A DNA stretch of 64,000 nt from Amblyornis subalaris (GCA_018881555.1 JACAXG010000002.1:21651183-21715182); one strand, 5' to 3'; shown: positions 41,595-55,200, counted from the stretch's first letter. Notes: generated by a model not told the origin, from the sequence alone. Numbers and translations are program-made.

Positions 41595-44500
41595 CTGGAA
41601 GCAGAAAAACAGGAAGGTATCTTAGAAACCCAAAGTAAATAAACTGCAAACTGGATTGTAGGGATTTGAGGTGCAGGAGCAATGTGGGAAGGGGTGCTAA
41701 AGGGAAAAGATGGGTCTGACTGCTTCTGACTCCTGCTGTCGCTGTCCAGGTGGAGGAGCTGAAGGGCTGTGGTGGCTGCGGCAGCAGTGGCAGGACAAAT
41801 GCCTGGAGCTCGCTACCAGCTGGGAGCAAGGCCTGCCTGTAGCCAGGGGCAAGGAGAGAAAATGACCAGAGTTCTGAAACTGTCTTGGTCATCACTGACC
41901 AGTGATATGTGACCTGGCCAGAGCTCTGGACAGGCAAACTTTAATTGAAGCCTGAACCATGACTTGAGAGTAATCAATTCCCTTGCAAAAATTTGAACTA
42001 CTTTTCTTTCATTTGTCTATTTTAACAAGAAAACACCCCAACATTCTCTTTACAGCTTTTAAAGTACAACAGCAAGAACAAATATTGCTTTAGATTATGA
42101 TTTGAAATGTACTTTTGCTTTGAAATCCCTACCCTCTGATNTGGAGAAATTTCACATTTAATTGAATAAGAAGATAAAATTTACATTCCTTCTGCTCTCA
42201 GGATATTAAAAGTACATGCCACCACAATTTTCTTAATTCCATCTCTCTCCTCCATATTTAATTTTTCCCTTTAAAAAATTTTGCTTAAACCTATAAACAA
42301 ACCAGTGGTAAAGTGCACATCAGATTTGATACTAGAAAATATTACTGTACAGTTATATCAAGCTACACAGTACTCCTTGGTAACACACAAAATGGGATGC
42401 TAAGCAAAATACATAACCTTTGAACTTCATAGATTCATAAGCTCATAGAATGGTTTGAGTTGGAAGGGACCTTCAAAGACCATCTAGTTGCAACCCTCCT
42501 GCCAGGGGCAGCAACACCTTCCACCTTACACCAGGTTGCTCAAAGCTCCATCCACCCTGGCCTTGAACACTTCTAAGAATGGGGCACCCACAACAAGTTC
42601 TCTGGGCAACCTGTTCCAGTGCCTCACCACCCTCAAAGTCTAGAAATTGTTCCTTACCGGACTGGGGGTACTATGGAAAGACAGGGAGGAAAGGCCCTAT
42701 TTTGATGAGGGTCAGTCTCACTCATAGATCAGCCAGAATTTCCATCCTAACAAAGGATGATGCTAGTCAGCTGGACAATCTGACTGCTTTAAGTCTGGTC
42801 TTTTAAGAAGCATTTATACCAAGTTTTAAGGGAAACTAACCATAAACAAATATTTAATTCCCATTCCAAAATTTAATCCAAGGTTGTCAAGGCCCATTAT
42901 ATATATAAAAAAAATTGCATTGACATATAAATAAACCTTTATTTGGATCACAATTCTTTACCTGTTTGATTGCTGTAATGATTTTCTGGGCAGTAAATAC
43001 ACTCGTAGCAGCATGTGTGTGGACTTTCTGTAACTTTTTTCACCTGGCCTGGNCTGCAGTGCTGGGAGCAGGTTGACTGAACCTTCTTCAGTGTGCAGAG
43101 AGAAAAAAAATAAAATAATCAGCTCAGGCACAGCTAATTACTAGGGAACATTAATATGAATCTCCAGCAATTCTGCAATTTGTACTCTCTTTTTGTCTNA
43201 TACATATTTTAATGAAACCTGAAAATGATACTGAAATAAGGCATTGTAGAGTCCATGTATCTTGTATTTTCTTCACACAGTCAACAAGTGATAGAATAGG
43301 TCATTATCTATCTCATAATTTTATTTTTGGGGCCTGAATGCCAATCACTGGATTTCTATGTACCTTTAAAATCTAGATCAAAGTCTTTCATTCAGCTTTG
43401 AACCNGAATTTAGACTGCAGAGGATCAGCTCTAAAGAACGCCTAGAAGCATCTGATGGAGGATTTGANTGAACTGCTTCACAAATGAGATCCTGAAACCC
43501 TGCTCAGCTGCTCTGAGCCCAGGAGGGACACTTGGCCCGGGGAAGACACTTTGGAGGGTGCTGTGTACTGCAGCTCCAAAGTTCCTGCCCCCCGGCAGCT
43601 CATCCCTGAGTCATGCAGTTCCACTCCTGGATGTGTGATCAGGGCCTTCTCTCGAGTCTCAGTTCAAGTTCTCCTTCCAAAGACAATTTTTTGTAAAANA
43701 AAGAATCTGTCCTGAGGCACACTGCAATTTCCTCTCCTTCCAAGANAGTGCTCACAAGGAGATGGAGACATTTCCTTGCCCCACAAAGAGGGACAATATT
43801 TGAGGTTTCCTTCTCTCCTCAACTGAGTTCCCATGCCAAGATTAGAATTCAGCCCCTCTAGCAAGCAGCCTCTCCCTGTCCTTTTAGTGGGGAATGCTTT
43901 GCAGCACAAAACTGCACCATGAACTCAGACCTCCACCCATGCACAGATGACAGACTGTCCAGCTGGAAATGGACTGGGCCACCCAACAGTCCCACCGGTG
44001 CTGGGGCTCCAGGTGGCACCACCTACTCATGTTGCTGACCCCAGGTCTAGCATGAGCAAATAAACAACAAAACTTTTTTTTTTCTTTTTAAACAATAAAG
44101 TCAACAGATCTGAATCTTCATGTAAAAAAAAATACAAGGTGGTACATAAGAGAGAGCTTTTTATACATGGTCTTTTTTTATTTTAAAATCCCTTTTAAAG
44201 ATTCTGGAGTAGCATCCTTAGGACAGACATAATTTCTCATCTTAGGAAACCTTCTAGGAGCATTCTGGAGAANGAAAATTTTAAATCACTGAGCCCGCTC
44301 ACAGGCTAACATGCATCTCAGCATGCATGAAAGGAGTTGAACATACTCAGAAAGGATTCTTTGCTCTGAGAGGAGAACATTAAACCACACAAGAGATTTC
44401 TAGCTGACACATACTTCAGTTACAGATGCTGAAGGGAGAAGAAATCATATGAAACAAATTTCACATGTTAAGTCAACAAATTAAAAGTTACCCTTAGATT

Positions 44501-47500
44501 CAGAAAATCTTTTTTTTTCTCTTCATCCTCAAAGATAAAGCCACCTTTCTCTGCATCATATTCTGCCATGGTGGTGATTTCCATGTGGCCATCAATTTCT
44601 TTCCAAAGAAGGACATCATAACTGGTGCTCATATCTCCATTGGAGTCAAACTTGACTTCTTTATCATCATCAATGACNACAACTTTTTTAAGTTCTTCAA
44701 GGAGCTGCACGTAAGTGTAACNAATAATGACATACATCAATATCATGTCAGTGTGACAAACGGAGTAGTTTAACATATGTATGATATTATCAAGTTAAAA
44801 AGAAATGCTTTTAGGACTAAGAGAAATATTAAAATGTAAATTCGTCCTTGTTTATAGAATTATGTTATACAGACAATCCTTTTGACCTTAAAAATCTATT
44901 AATAAAAAAATCATAATTTCTTAATTCTATGCAGTGTGTACAAATACTCTTATTTTTTTCCATCCTTGGAAATTTTAGCATACTGTTCAGAGAGAAAATA
45001 GTTTTGCTTGCAAGAACTAATAGTCTTTCGGCACTCCCACTCTTGTAAAGAACANTGGTGGGTGGTGCTCCTGTTTGTTACTTTACTGTCATCAAAGTTG
45101 ATCTGGGCAACATTTGCTTCCAGAGTAAATTCCTCCAGCATGTCTGGAATATCTAGCACTGTTCTCAGCTGTNACTCTGACTGAAATTTTGTATGGCAAG
45201 GTGAGACTCAGAACTGTTAAATGAGCAACACGTGACGATTTGCTCAGATGAGGACATCAATGGCAATAAACAGCANGGCCGTATTTGATAGGTCGTAGGA
45301 AATACCAAAACAAGAATTCTTAGATAAGGCAACTGTCCAGCTTCATGTTGCAANCCACTCTGTTCTACAGGGGAAAATGTCTGCCTCCCTTATCACTAAC
45401 AGACAGATCAAAAAGGTCTGTGTGAATATAGAAAAGGACAGGTTAAGGCACATACAACCCACTCCCAGTTCACAGGGATCATAGAAGGACTCCCATTAGC
45501 TACCATGGTTCTTAATCAGAGCAAAGGCTTTATTATTTAGCAGGCTTAATGGTTTTTGGCAATAGTGATTAACTGACAAGAAAAAAATTCAATGTTTTGN
45601 TGAAAGGCTGAGTTCAACTGCATTTGAAAAGCATGCTCTTACATGGATCCNTTTGTGAAACTCATAGCATTTAACAAACGTGCTGACAGGTATACTACCT
45701 CAATAGGCTTTGTCCCATATGTGGAACACATCTGGTGTATATCATATGCCATTTTTTCATGTATAATGTAATTTTTTTTGAGATTTCATATAGTTTATGA
45801 AGAACCAGTGTGTATCCAACCTATAGTTCATTAGATTTGATTGCTGCATAGTAGTGTGGAACTGAATAGGATTTATTTTTTTGTATATACTCAGACTAGT
45901 CATTTAATCTTCCTCTTCTCCACTTTTCCTATTTCTCTAACAATATGAGAACACCAGAGCTTTTTGATTAGATNTTGAGCTTCAGACAGAAGGGAGTAAT
46001 ATTTAGCAACATTTTNGTGTAATTGGTTATTATTTTTGCCAAGTCTGTAACACCAATCACTCTGTTGTTTCCNTGTATGTGGAGATGTGTGATATGAATT
46101 ATTTGGATCCTTAGCTTTTTTGGTACATATATACTTCCCTTCCTAGAGGGTTTAATTTTAGTGTAGAGAAAGAATGCTATGAAAACATCACAGAGGAAAT
46201 AATTCTCTCTTTCAGTTCTCTTCATGAGTGCTTAACAACTTAAAAGGAGTTTTAATTTGGATGGTTTGGGATTTAGTTCAGCAATGATGTAAAAGTAGCT
46301 CCGTAAAGCTGCATTCCTACAAAGCAGTCCTGATTTTGTCCCATTTACATTTACAAATTCATGTAAGAGTCTGATTGTTACTGNGTTATTGGTTAGTTGG
46401 TTGGAGTTTTTTCAGATCCCATATCTTGGTTTGANCTGCCCTGACCTAGGATAAGAGGTCAGAGTAAGTCAGAGTACTTCAGTGGTTGTTTGACTTTTAA
46501 ACNAACATTTGTTTAATCTTCTGAGTAAAAGTGTGTAAAAGTGAATACTCCTGAGCAGTTCTTGGGTAAAAGGTCAGGTCAGGNTTACTTGCCTGATTTT
46601 TCCTCTTCTTTTCCCACCCAGTAGTGTGTGATAAGGAGTACCTCACTCATCTTAAAGATTATGTCTAATTTTCCTACCAGCCACTTCAGTATAAGTCAAG
46701 ATCAGANGGAGGAATAATGTGTTGCATTTTCAGTTTCAAGTAGAGATTCATTATAGAGGAAAGTACTTGAATTAAGATAAAACAGATACAATGGTGAGAG
46801 AAAAAGAGAGAGGAAAATTGAAACTCTTTGGTGAATGCTCCTGTCCTGAAGTATCCCCATCTCTCAATAGCACTCATGATATGTATTACAGTGGTTTACA
46901 GCAACAAGACAAACCACTAGTAGTTGAATAGCTGATAAGTCAGCTGTAGATTGACTATACATNTTATTTTATCCTACATGAGTACCTGGTAAGATATTTC
47001 AACAAGGAGCCTACAGACTGGAGCCTTCATTCAAGCTGGTGTCTGCTATAAGTGCTGTTTGAAGGTGATGGAGGAAGTGTTAGGGCAGCTAATGAAGCTA
47101 AAGATCAGTTCTGCACCTGTGGAGTCACCTGTTTACAGCCATTGTTATTGCACCCATCAAGGAGAAGATGGTGGTTAAGCAGTTACCACTGTCCTTTAGC
47201 TATGTGTATGTGAAATGCAGTAGTCGTCCTCTATCTACAGCAGAACACATTCATGGCTTAGCACCAGGAACTTCTGCATTTACATGGGTCAAAAAATGGG
47301 AGAAAAAAATGCAGACTGAAATGTAGTTCTCATCACTGCAGCAGTTAGATACTGCTGCTTTAGCACACAGTCTGTGATTTCACTAGGTGAAGAAAAGCAG
47401 GAAGAGGAATAAAATGTCAGTTAGTAGAAGGACCAAGCTTTTAAATCCAGGAACGTGAGAGCAAAAATGAGANGAAAGTTAGGCAGAGAAAATGAGACTT

Positions 47501-50500
47501 GAAAGAATTAGCATCATACCTCCCAAGGAGTGAAGGCAGAGGGATCCTTACAGTCTCTGTCTTTGCATTGCCCTTTAATGGCATGAGCTAGGGCATAGAC
47601 TGCAAGTATAGTACTATGGATAAATCCCGGTTCAATGTTAGCATTCAAAAAATCATCTCTCCAGATCGGATGTTTGCTCTCAACATTTTCCAACAGATCA
47701 TCCTGGGACTGGCTTGAAATGCACGTTTGAAAATCATGATATTCCAGGTGTGCACAGACTGACAAAAGCGTAATATATTCACGTAAAAACTGGTTGNTTT
47801 CAGTGGGCTTTTCATGGAGGTTTCTCAGAAAGTCTCGGAATGAGGAGATGTCTCCGCTTTTAAATCCAAATCCCACGATGGTTCCCAGCTGCCTGATATT
47901 GGGCATTGTACTGATTTTGACTGCAGCCGACCAGTTATCACTTGCAATCCAGATTTTATTAACATTCTTCTCAATTGCCTTCTTAAATAGTTTGACCACA
48001 TGGATCTGTCTCATAAAGACAACAATAACATTTACTCTTGTTTCCTTGACAATGTTCTCAATTGCATTATCAACTTTGGTGTGAAAGGTGCTGTCAGAGA
48101 GATAGGCTGGCAACATCTCTTTAAAAGCTATGCAAACGTTGTTTGCCATGGCCTGGACCCCAAAGCTCTCCAGAGCAAACCGCCCGTTGTCATCATCAGT
48201 GGCTATTACTCCGATCCAGTTCCACCCAGATTCACAGATCAAACGGGTCATTGCTCTTGTCTGATGGAAATCGCTGGGGATAGTCCTGAAGAAAGAAGGA
48301 AACCTGATTTTGTCACTGAGGATTTCAGCTGATGATGCAGGACTGACCTAGGAAGAGCGAACAATTCAGTTATGGAGGTGGTCTCCTCCAAAGGACACCA
48401 ATAGATCCAAAGCTGTCATGGTTGCTCTTTCTTCCAGCCTGATCCAGGCTCCCTCCTTCTGTGAGTGAGCATCAACTAGATGCAGCCAAAAGGGGCAGGT
48501 TCCCTCTCCCTGCTCTTAGGATGCAGACTCATGCCCAGTACGGCTTCCACTTTTTTTTATTTTTTTCATTCTCATCCATGTAATTCAGTGAAGGCAGAGA
48601 AAAAAACCTTTCAAAATGGATATGACAGTTATGATGGTACAAAGCTTTTGGTTTATTCTGTTCAGATACCATCTGCATATTCTTCAATACTTAAAACATT
48701 GGAAGCATTAACCATTCTTTGAGTTACTATTCAAACTGCTAGTACGGTTATATATATTACAGTATTTTTCTATCACTGACTCTGTTAGTATGTTTCACCC
48801 ATATATACATTTTCTGTCCAAGACTTAATTATTATATTTCATAAGGATGATTAAATCTGTTAGAAGAACGTCCCAGAAAAACAAACAGTAACCAATACTA
48901 CAGAATGCTATAATTCTTTCATACAAAAGATGTATTCTGCTTTTCCTGTGAATGTACCCAGAAAAACATAAATAGAACATTGCTATTTAAATCTCTCTAG
49001 CTTTAATCCTTTCATATTTGTTGGAAGTTTTTTTCCCTACATTGTTTGACAGTTCTTAAGAAATAAATCTAAGGTTTCCAAAATGGGAGTCATCTGTCTG
49101 GAGGGAATACCAAATCTTACTGGTGTCTGAAGATTGCAGATGCTATTAATAAGAAAAATCTGCTGGGTCCCATTTTCCATCTATGCCCTACTGCAGATTT
49201 TATCCGTCACTTGCCTTTTGGTTATGTTCAAGTGTGGCATTTTAGTTTTCATACTCACTACAGCTCCTGTGGTGGCGTTGGAGGTCAGAATTACTTCCTA
49301 CCATTGCAGAGGAGAAGATGCAGTTAGAAGTTATATTTTAGTTCAGATTTATGACTATTCCAAGTATTTGGTTACTATGTTGCTACTTTGCAGAGTTAAA
49401 TTATATCAATTGCCAAAACCAAAGTGCAAGACAGAATGGTGTGGAAGTGGATCTGCTTCTTCCTTGTTGGTCCTGGCCTTGAACCCAACTCTTTTACAAA
49501 GGTGGAAGTAGGAATTTAACCACTGGCCTAAACACAAATGTGGGACTGTACTAGTCCTAGAGAGGTCAGAAAAAGGGAAGGGTGTTTTGGGAAGGATCAG
49601 TGTGGATCTAAACAGTTGTATTCCTATTCTTCTACAACTGCTTGAAGAGAAACAGAAGTAAATCTTCGGTTTAGAGCAATCTTCCTCACTTCCCTGTCCA
49701 TAGTTTCAAGTGACTCCAACATTTAATTTCTCTTGGGCAGGAGAGAATTCCCAGATTTCTGGCCAGATTTGATTTGGTCTCTCATTTTATTAGCTTGAGA
49801 TTGAGTATTGTCATATTCAGCACCAGCCAGACTGGACACGGTAGCTGTAACTTTAATGCCTGAACAAAGTCCTTGAGTGTCACCCAAGGTATTTCGAAGT
49901 AACCAGGACTGACTAAAGGCACTGCCAGGCTGACAAGAGCCCAGCATCACCCTGAAAGAGCATGGATGCATGTGCCTCAAGCATACAAAATATCCCTTAC
50001 TGTCTTTGTTTGGGCAAGAGAATCAAGCCCCCCACTTGGAGCTGAAGCCCACTTCTCCTGATGTCCTTAGGTTGAGCCAAATCCTGCCCTGTAGTAAATA
50101 TGGGGCTTTTGCAATTCCTGTGGTCAGAACCGCACCTTTATTCTATGCATTGTAGATTTGAACCTCTGTCCAAAACAAAATTATTGCCTCAAACCTACCT
50201 GTGGGATTAATTGCAAAGCCAACAGCCTTGAAACTGCCATTGACACCTCCGAGTAGCTGGCTCCAGTGACTGCCTTAACTCTCGGGATGTAGTCTGAGTA
50301 GTTACACTTGAACTCCACGGCATCCTCGGAGGAATTGAATTTGGACAGAAACCTCAGAGCAGACGCCATGGCTTTTGTAACTTCTGCACACGTGTCATAG
50401 ATTTCGTAGCCCAGAGTGAGTCCAGGTAGCAGCGTTGAATTGTTGATGGTTTCAATAGCATGTATCATTGCAAGTGTCTGAAGAAAAACTTGAATTTCAA

Positions 50501-52281
50501 AGCTGTCAGGAAAAACAGGACGTATTTTTTTTAGAAAAACATTTCTGGAAGCAAGGCTGAAGCAAAGTCTGTTTTGAACTTATACCTTAGAATTTGGCAG
50601 CTACTGAGATGAAATAATGGACAGTAATTTTTGTGTGATTTGCTTAGGTTTTAGTGTATAAAACTTTGGAAACCATATATTTTTTCTCATCTAGTGGGAG
50701 ATTAAGTAAAATAAGCACAAACCTTAAAATATATCTGAATAAAAGTGTTTTTTCCAGAAAAAAAAATAAAATTCATGCAACTTGAAAATTTGCAAGTGGT
50801 ATCTTCTGGGAGCATCTGCCAAAGTCAGTGAAGATATTCCAGTTTACTACATCTGCCCAGTAAGATTTTTAAAAAACATATTGATTTTCACCAAAAGCAT
50901 GAAGCAAAGAAAAGGAAGTATTAAATATTTCAGAATAGAAGAAAATATTTCAGAGGTTGAAGTCTCTAGTGCTTGCATTGGTGTTTCTAAAATACTCCTT
51001 AGAACTGATAAAGTTAGTACAGTTATTTCCCCTCATCTCCAGTGGGTGTTATAACAGATGTTTAATCAGAATTGTGCTAGCACAAAATGTCTGCAATATA
51101 ACCAACCCCTCTCTCAGGCAAGCTTCTCTAAAGTCTACAAATCTTGTGACCTAAATTACATTTCAGATGAACCTGACACGATTTAAGTCTCCACAGAAAA
51201 ACAGTGGAAGGCTGAAAAAATTATCAACTTCACCAGCATTTTGATATAAATCGAGATGGATACCTGCATGCCTAGCTGATTATGAGATTCAGATGTGGGA
51301 TTAAGTTGTATGTAAAATTCATATAAAATTTATCAGTTTGCACTTGTATTTAAATTTTTAAAATGCATATCTGGAATTGGGCTTGGGAAAGGTTTATTAT
51401 ACTTAAAATGAGGTTCTTCACCAGATTTCTGTTTCATGCATTCCAGAAAAATGGATGTTTCAAGCACAGTAGGATTTGGCACCAACAAAATAAATATTCT
51501 GATTCCCAGAATTCATGCAAGATGAGGTGCTTATATGTAGTCTATCTTATAACATAAGCTTTTATAATTCAATGTGTAATAATTATAGTAATTATAAAAA
51601 TAACTACAAAGTCATTGTCAAGGCACTATCAGAGATTGTAACTGAGCTGCCTGAGAGATGTGAGACAGACTTTACAATGGGCTTAGGTAAAATGGAATCG
51701 TCTGCCTGTGTTAAAATCATGTAGGTTCAGCTTCATAACAAATAATGAACAGCTGCACAGCAGAGTCCTTCAGACCTATAGCAAATTAGCATCTCCATGG
51801 AAATCAAATGATAGCAAAAACCTCCAAGGCTATTTGATTATCTATGAAGATTGAAATAGGATCAAATGCTCATTCCCTCCCTCAGGCAGCCACAGTATTT
51901 TTTATTGTAACTTTGCCATACTTTGTCATCCTGTATTAATTTATGGGAAATTTATGTGATGTCTAAGGTATTTTTAAAGACTAAGCAAAGCAAGAGAACC
52001 AGAACTTGCTGACCTTAATATAAGAGGCACATGCCCAATGTCAGTGATCTCTTCTCTGCTATATATGTAATTTCCAGTATTACTCACCCAGCACAATTCT
52101 GAATTACTGGCTTGATGGGATTTTCTTCTGGATGCAGCATTTCACTGTGAACTGCAAACAAGCCTCCAATAACAATGTCCCCCGGAGAACTGGCTCCCAC
52201 GAAGTCGTCAGCATTCTGGCAAGAGAAAGCGATGTCGGCGCTGATCACAAAGCAGGGGATCAAAAAGATAACAAATGCCAT
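40474..52281 (-). CDS. GPRC6A: GPRC6A: class C G protein-coupled receptor 6A, 6 coding exons
   Basis: Exons on the minus strand: 52088-52281, 50199-50502, 47520-48347, 44492-44704, 42962-43085, 40474-41594. All are GT/AG and in phase, giving 927 aa (human 926). It is a plasma-membrane receptor for basic L-amino acids modulated by divalent cations. The signal peptide is MAFVIFLIPCFVISADIAFS, then the Venus-flytrap domain (about 22-510), the nine-cysteine NCD3G domain (about 514-575) and seven TM helices (about 588-840). Ligand residues S149 and D303 are kept, T172 is Ser, and the usual Tyr at 220 is Asn. The third intracellular loop carries RKLP. The tail ends RKRVSSI, as in mammals (RKRMSSI). 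The start at 52279-52281 has a good context (AAC ATG G) and aligns with the human start. Single Ns fall at 43053, 44678 (silent) and 47797. Confidence 0.96.
42425..42655 (-). mobile_element. CR1 LINE 3' fragment, minus orientation
   Basis: ATAGAATGGTTTGAGTTGGA and AGGGACCTTCAAAGACCATC, then ACCAGGTTGCTCAAAGCTCC and GGGCAACCTGTTCCAGTGCC. Reverse complement of CR1; in the intron between GPRC6A exons 5 and 6. Confidence 0.92.
42962..43085 (-). CDS. GPRC6A: GPRC6A exon 5: cysteine-rich NCD3G exon
   Basis: Exactly 124 nt, the size conserved for this exon in class C receptors such as CaSR. It encodes KVQSTCSQHC, then PGQVKKVTESPHTCCYECIY and CPENHYSNQT, ending in phase 1. The domain couples flytrap closure to the membrane helices. 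One N (43053) gives Ser or Arg after the third Cys. Confidence 0.95.
43420..44110. repeat. GC-richer block ending near AATAAACAAC and a T-rich tract, possible retroelement
   Basis: About 690 bp of GC-richer sequence inside the AT-rich GPRC6A intron 4. It ends in GAGCAAATAAACAACAAAAC and a poly-pyrimidine tract. The composition jump and terminal poly(A)-like signal suggest an inserted element such as an LTR or retroposon. No terminal repeats or family could be identified. Confidence 0.3.
44950..45180 (-). other. unrecognised open frame in GPRC6A intron 3
   Basis: A minus-strand frame of about 69 codons ends in TAA at 44950-44952 and reads LRTVLDIPDMLEEFTLEANV followed by AQINFDDSKVTN. It has a balanced, protein-like composition, unlike the AT-rich chance frames nearby. 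An upstream codon with an N (TNA, near 45173) may be a stop. I do not recognise the family; it could be a retrocopy fragment or chance. Confidence 0.25.
45181..47519 (-). other. GPRC6A: GPRC6A intron 3, remainder
   Basis: AT-rich, with no exon or repeat recognised. It has a noticeably higher frequency of single Ns than the rest of the window. Confidence 0.6.
47520..48347 (-). CDS. GPRC6A: GPRC6A exon 3: central Venus-flytrap exon
   Basis: 276 codons, residues 167-442, between acceptor TTCCTAG and donor GAG|GTATGA. It contains AEILSDKIRFPSFFRTIPSD, SGWNWIGVIATDDD and WIASDNW (D303). At codon 48186-48188 the motif reads TDDDNGR rather than the class C consensus DDDYGR. Otherwise the exon is intact. 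An N at 47797 leaves residue 351 or so undecided among Asn, Thr, Ser and Ile. Confidence 0.95.
48348..52087 (-). other. GPRC6A: GPRC6A introns 2 and 1 (around exon 2, 50199-50502)
   Basis: 48348-50198 and 50503-52087 are AT-rich introns with nothing else recognised. Confidence 0.6.
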
Positions 52282-55200
52282 GTTTCTGTTTCCCTTGCTC
52301 ACTCCCAGCTTTCAATCAACCCAGCTGCAGGGCCATCAAGGCTCCTGTGTCATCTGTAAAGAGCAGCAAAGGACAAAGGCTGCACTCGAAAGTTAGTCAC
52401 ACCTCATAAGGTTCTTGTATTTGCCTCACTGGCCGAGGCTATTTTATTGAAGGTACTAAAGCAATGTTGTCACATAAAATGTGAGGGTGCAGGGGTGTGA
52501 GAGTGGAGTGGGAGGGAGAAACATAAATGAGTTTAAAAGGAAAAGCTATATATTAAATCTGTTATGCTGTGTTCAAAGTTTACGATACCTTATCTGGAAT
52601 ATGTGGCAAATATTTTGGTATAAATTTGGGCTTGTTTTGAATACCTTCCAACTGAGTGCAGGGTACAAAGAAGCAATCATGTAATATGGTAGTAGTGATA
52701 CTGCTGTGACCATATTTAAAGAGTCGTCCAAAGAATACTAAAATAAAAAACCCCCCTGCCACAGTGTGCTTTAGATCAGGCTCTGGTTCAAAAAACCTAA
52801 CCCCAAACTACCAAAAGACTGCTTTTCTTTCAACGCTTTTCTATATGTTTTAAAATCCCTGTATAAAAATCACTTGGATAAGTTAATATTCATGGTTCTG
52901 AGACACATCTCCTAGGCACTTCACTGGGCTTTGAATCATGTTCTGTATTTATAAGCCAGGCCAAGTCTGCTGCTGATTAATGTGATAAACATAGAACAGT
53001 GGGAAATAATAAAATTAGTCCCAGTTTTTGCTTTCTTCCCCTTTGACTNAGGACACCAGCACACGAACGGCAGCTCCTGTGCTGTGGGAGGAACGGAAAG
53101 TAGCTGTTCTCACCATCACCATTCCCCTCAGATTCACAGGAATCAGATGCTGTGCCAGAAGGGAACTGGGGGAAAAGAGAAGCAGAAGCTGGACTCTCAG
53201 CTTTCATAAACTCCAACCTTAAACATTAAAGTGAACCTCCTCAGGACAGAAACATGACTTATGCTAATAAACAATACCAATTCATGTGAAGGACACAGAC
53301 CTGACAAAAATCCCTCTCTGGTCCTGACTGGTTAATTTCTCTGTTTTCTTATAATGGCTTCTTCAGATTTTGCTTCTTTTGGTGGTATGCCAAAACACTC
53401 CCAAAAGAACGGGTTTAGTCATAGTGTTTATTGTCTGTGATTGTATAAAATCTAGCTATGCAGAAAATTTGAACCAATAATTATTTCCTGGCAAACAAAA
53501 TAAGAAATGGAATGTCTGTTACATATACTTTCTGATAACACATACTGTATAAATTATTCGAATTGTTATATTTTGCTTGTTTTCTCACTAGTCTCTTTGT
53601 ATTTAGAGTATCCATTTACAACTGAGATATTTCTTGTAAATGCAGCAAATGCAACAGATATATTACTTGCAAGTGCAAATGTTAATCCCTAGTTAAATTA
53701 GCATTTGGCCTCTTTATTATAACAGTTTGTGTTTCTTTCATCTGCCTTCTTTCTTTCCATGTGACATTGTCACTGCTGGGTCAGTGCATATAGTAAACAG
53801 CTGCCTGTGTTTTCTTTAACCTATCCGACTACATGTATTTATGGGCAGATGTTCATACCAGTTTATACTGCTTCTGCACTGACTGGCAAAAATTCCAGCT
53901 ATTCCAAAGGTTTTCCTCTCGACTTATAACAGCATTAACTGTAGTCAGACACTGGCCCTGAGTTAGGAGACATTCACTTGCGAATATGCGTGTATTCATT
54001 CTTCACCAGCTATGAAATACACCCTAAAGCCTNGTTCCACATACTCTAGTGTTTCCTTTACCTTGCACATAACTTTGTGCATAAAACTTGTGTGTATCTA
54101 GCTGTAGCTAAAGCATAAGACTGGAACTAGCCATTTCCTTAAGCAATTCACAGGAAATATTAGTATAAAATGTAACTTTCAAGGGCTTAACACTAAGTGT
54201 TGCAATAAGGACTCAATGGAAATACACAACTGATCATTTGAAATCTCACATTTGTTTTGATTTGCGATTAGAAGGAGAAAGGGAACAGTACTCTGGCCAG
54301 TCTCTAAAAACCTATTGATTTCTTTGGAAGATGATTTTACCTACAAATAAGAAATCCTCACTTGGTCACTTTGGAAAGTGGAAGTTGACAAAATAAACAT
54401 CACATATAATTGGTGCATAATTTCATGTTATTTATAAAAACACCATAAAATGAGGTGTGCTTTCAAGTCAACTACATAGAGTGTATGCCACAGTGTATTT
54501 TTAAGAGAAAGAGGGTTTATTGTTTTTGTTTGTTGTTAAGACCTATATCTCATAATTACTACTAGTAATGAGAAGTACTTAGGAGTCCTACTGAGATATC
54601 TCAGCCCAATCTAGTGCTGCAAATATCCCCCTCACTCAGACAGAGCTTATTCTGACACAATGGCAATTGCCCTGTTTGGAGAAGAGCAACATTCAAATAA
54701 AATCCCATCATTTGCATTAAGAAGATTAAATATTTCTTAGGATTGTCAGCTTTGTAGATCAATTGAACCATAGTGTTTAACCCAGCAATTTTGATTTACA
54801 AAGTTTCTTTTAAGGAAGTTTAAATAACGGGGGAAAAAAAGAAGCAGGTATTTCATTACTTCATTTCAAGTACATTTTAAAAATTCTTCTATTTATTGGG
54901 ACCCTATACAGCTTAATATTAAATATGAAAATTAAAGACTGGGAAGACAAATACCCATTATTTTGATTTGTGGTCTGTTATAAGAAGCAAACAAACATAA
55001 AAATTAAAAATATATTAACAGAGAAATGGAATTTGCATTGAAGCCAACAGTCACATTAATGCCTGAGAAACAAACCAACTCAATTTTCAAGTTCATTGCG
55101 TTTGTCCTCTAGAGGGTGTCAGCTGAGCTGCGTGATGGGAAGGACNAATCCTGTTTTTCTTTATCAGGTCACAATGTTGCAATGTGCCTCCTGATGTTCC

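Noticed and set aside
41347..41625. 92-codon plus-strand frame antisense to GPRC6A exon 6
   Set aside because: Shadow of the conserved seven-transmembrane coding strand.
41595..41937. Upstream extension of the GPRC6A last-exon frame
   Set aside because: Intron sequence. Acceptor CTTCCAG at 41595-41601 and the phase-1 end of exon 5 fix the exon start at 41594.
52282..52302. N-terminal extension of GPRC6A by seven residues before MAFVIF
   Set aside because: The apparent upstream start is a GTG, not ATG; homology and a good Kozak context support the ATG at 52279-52281.
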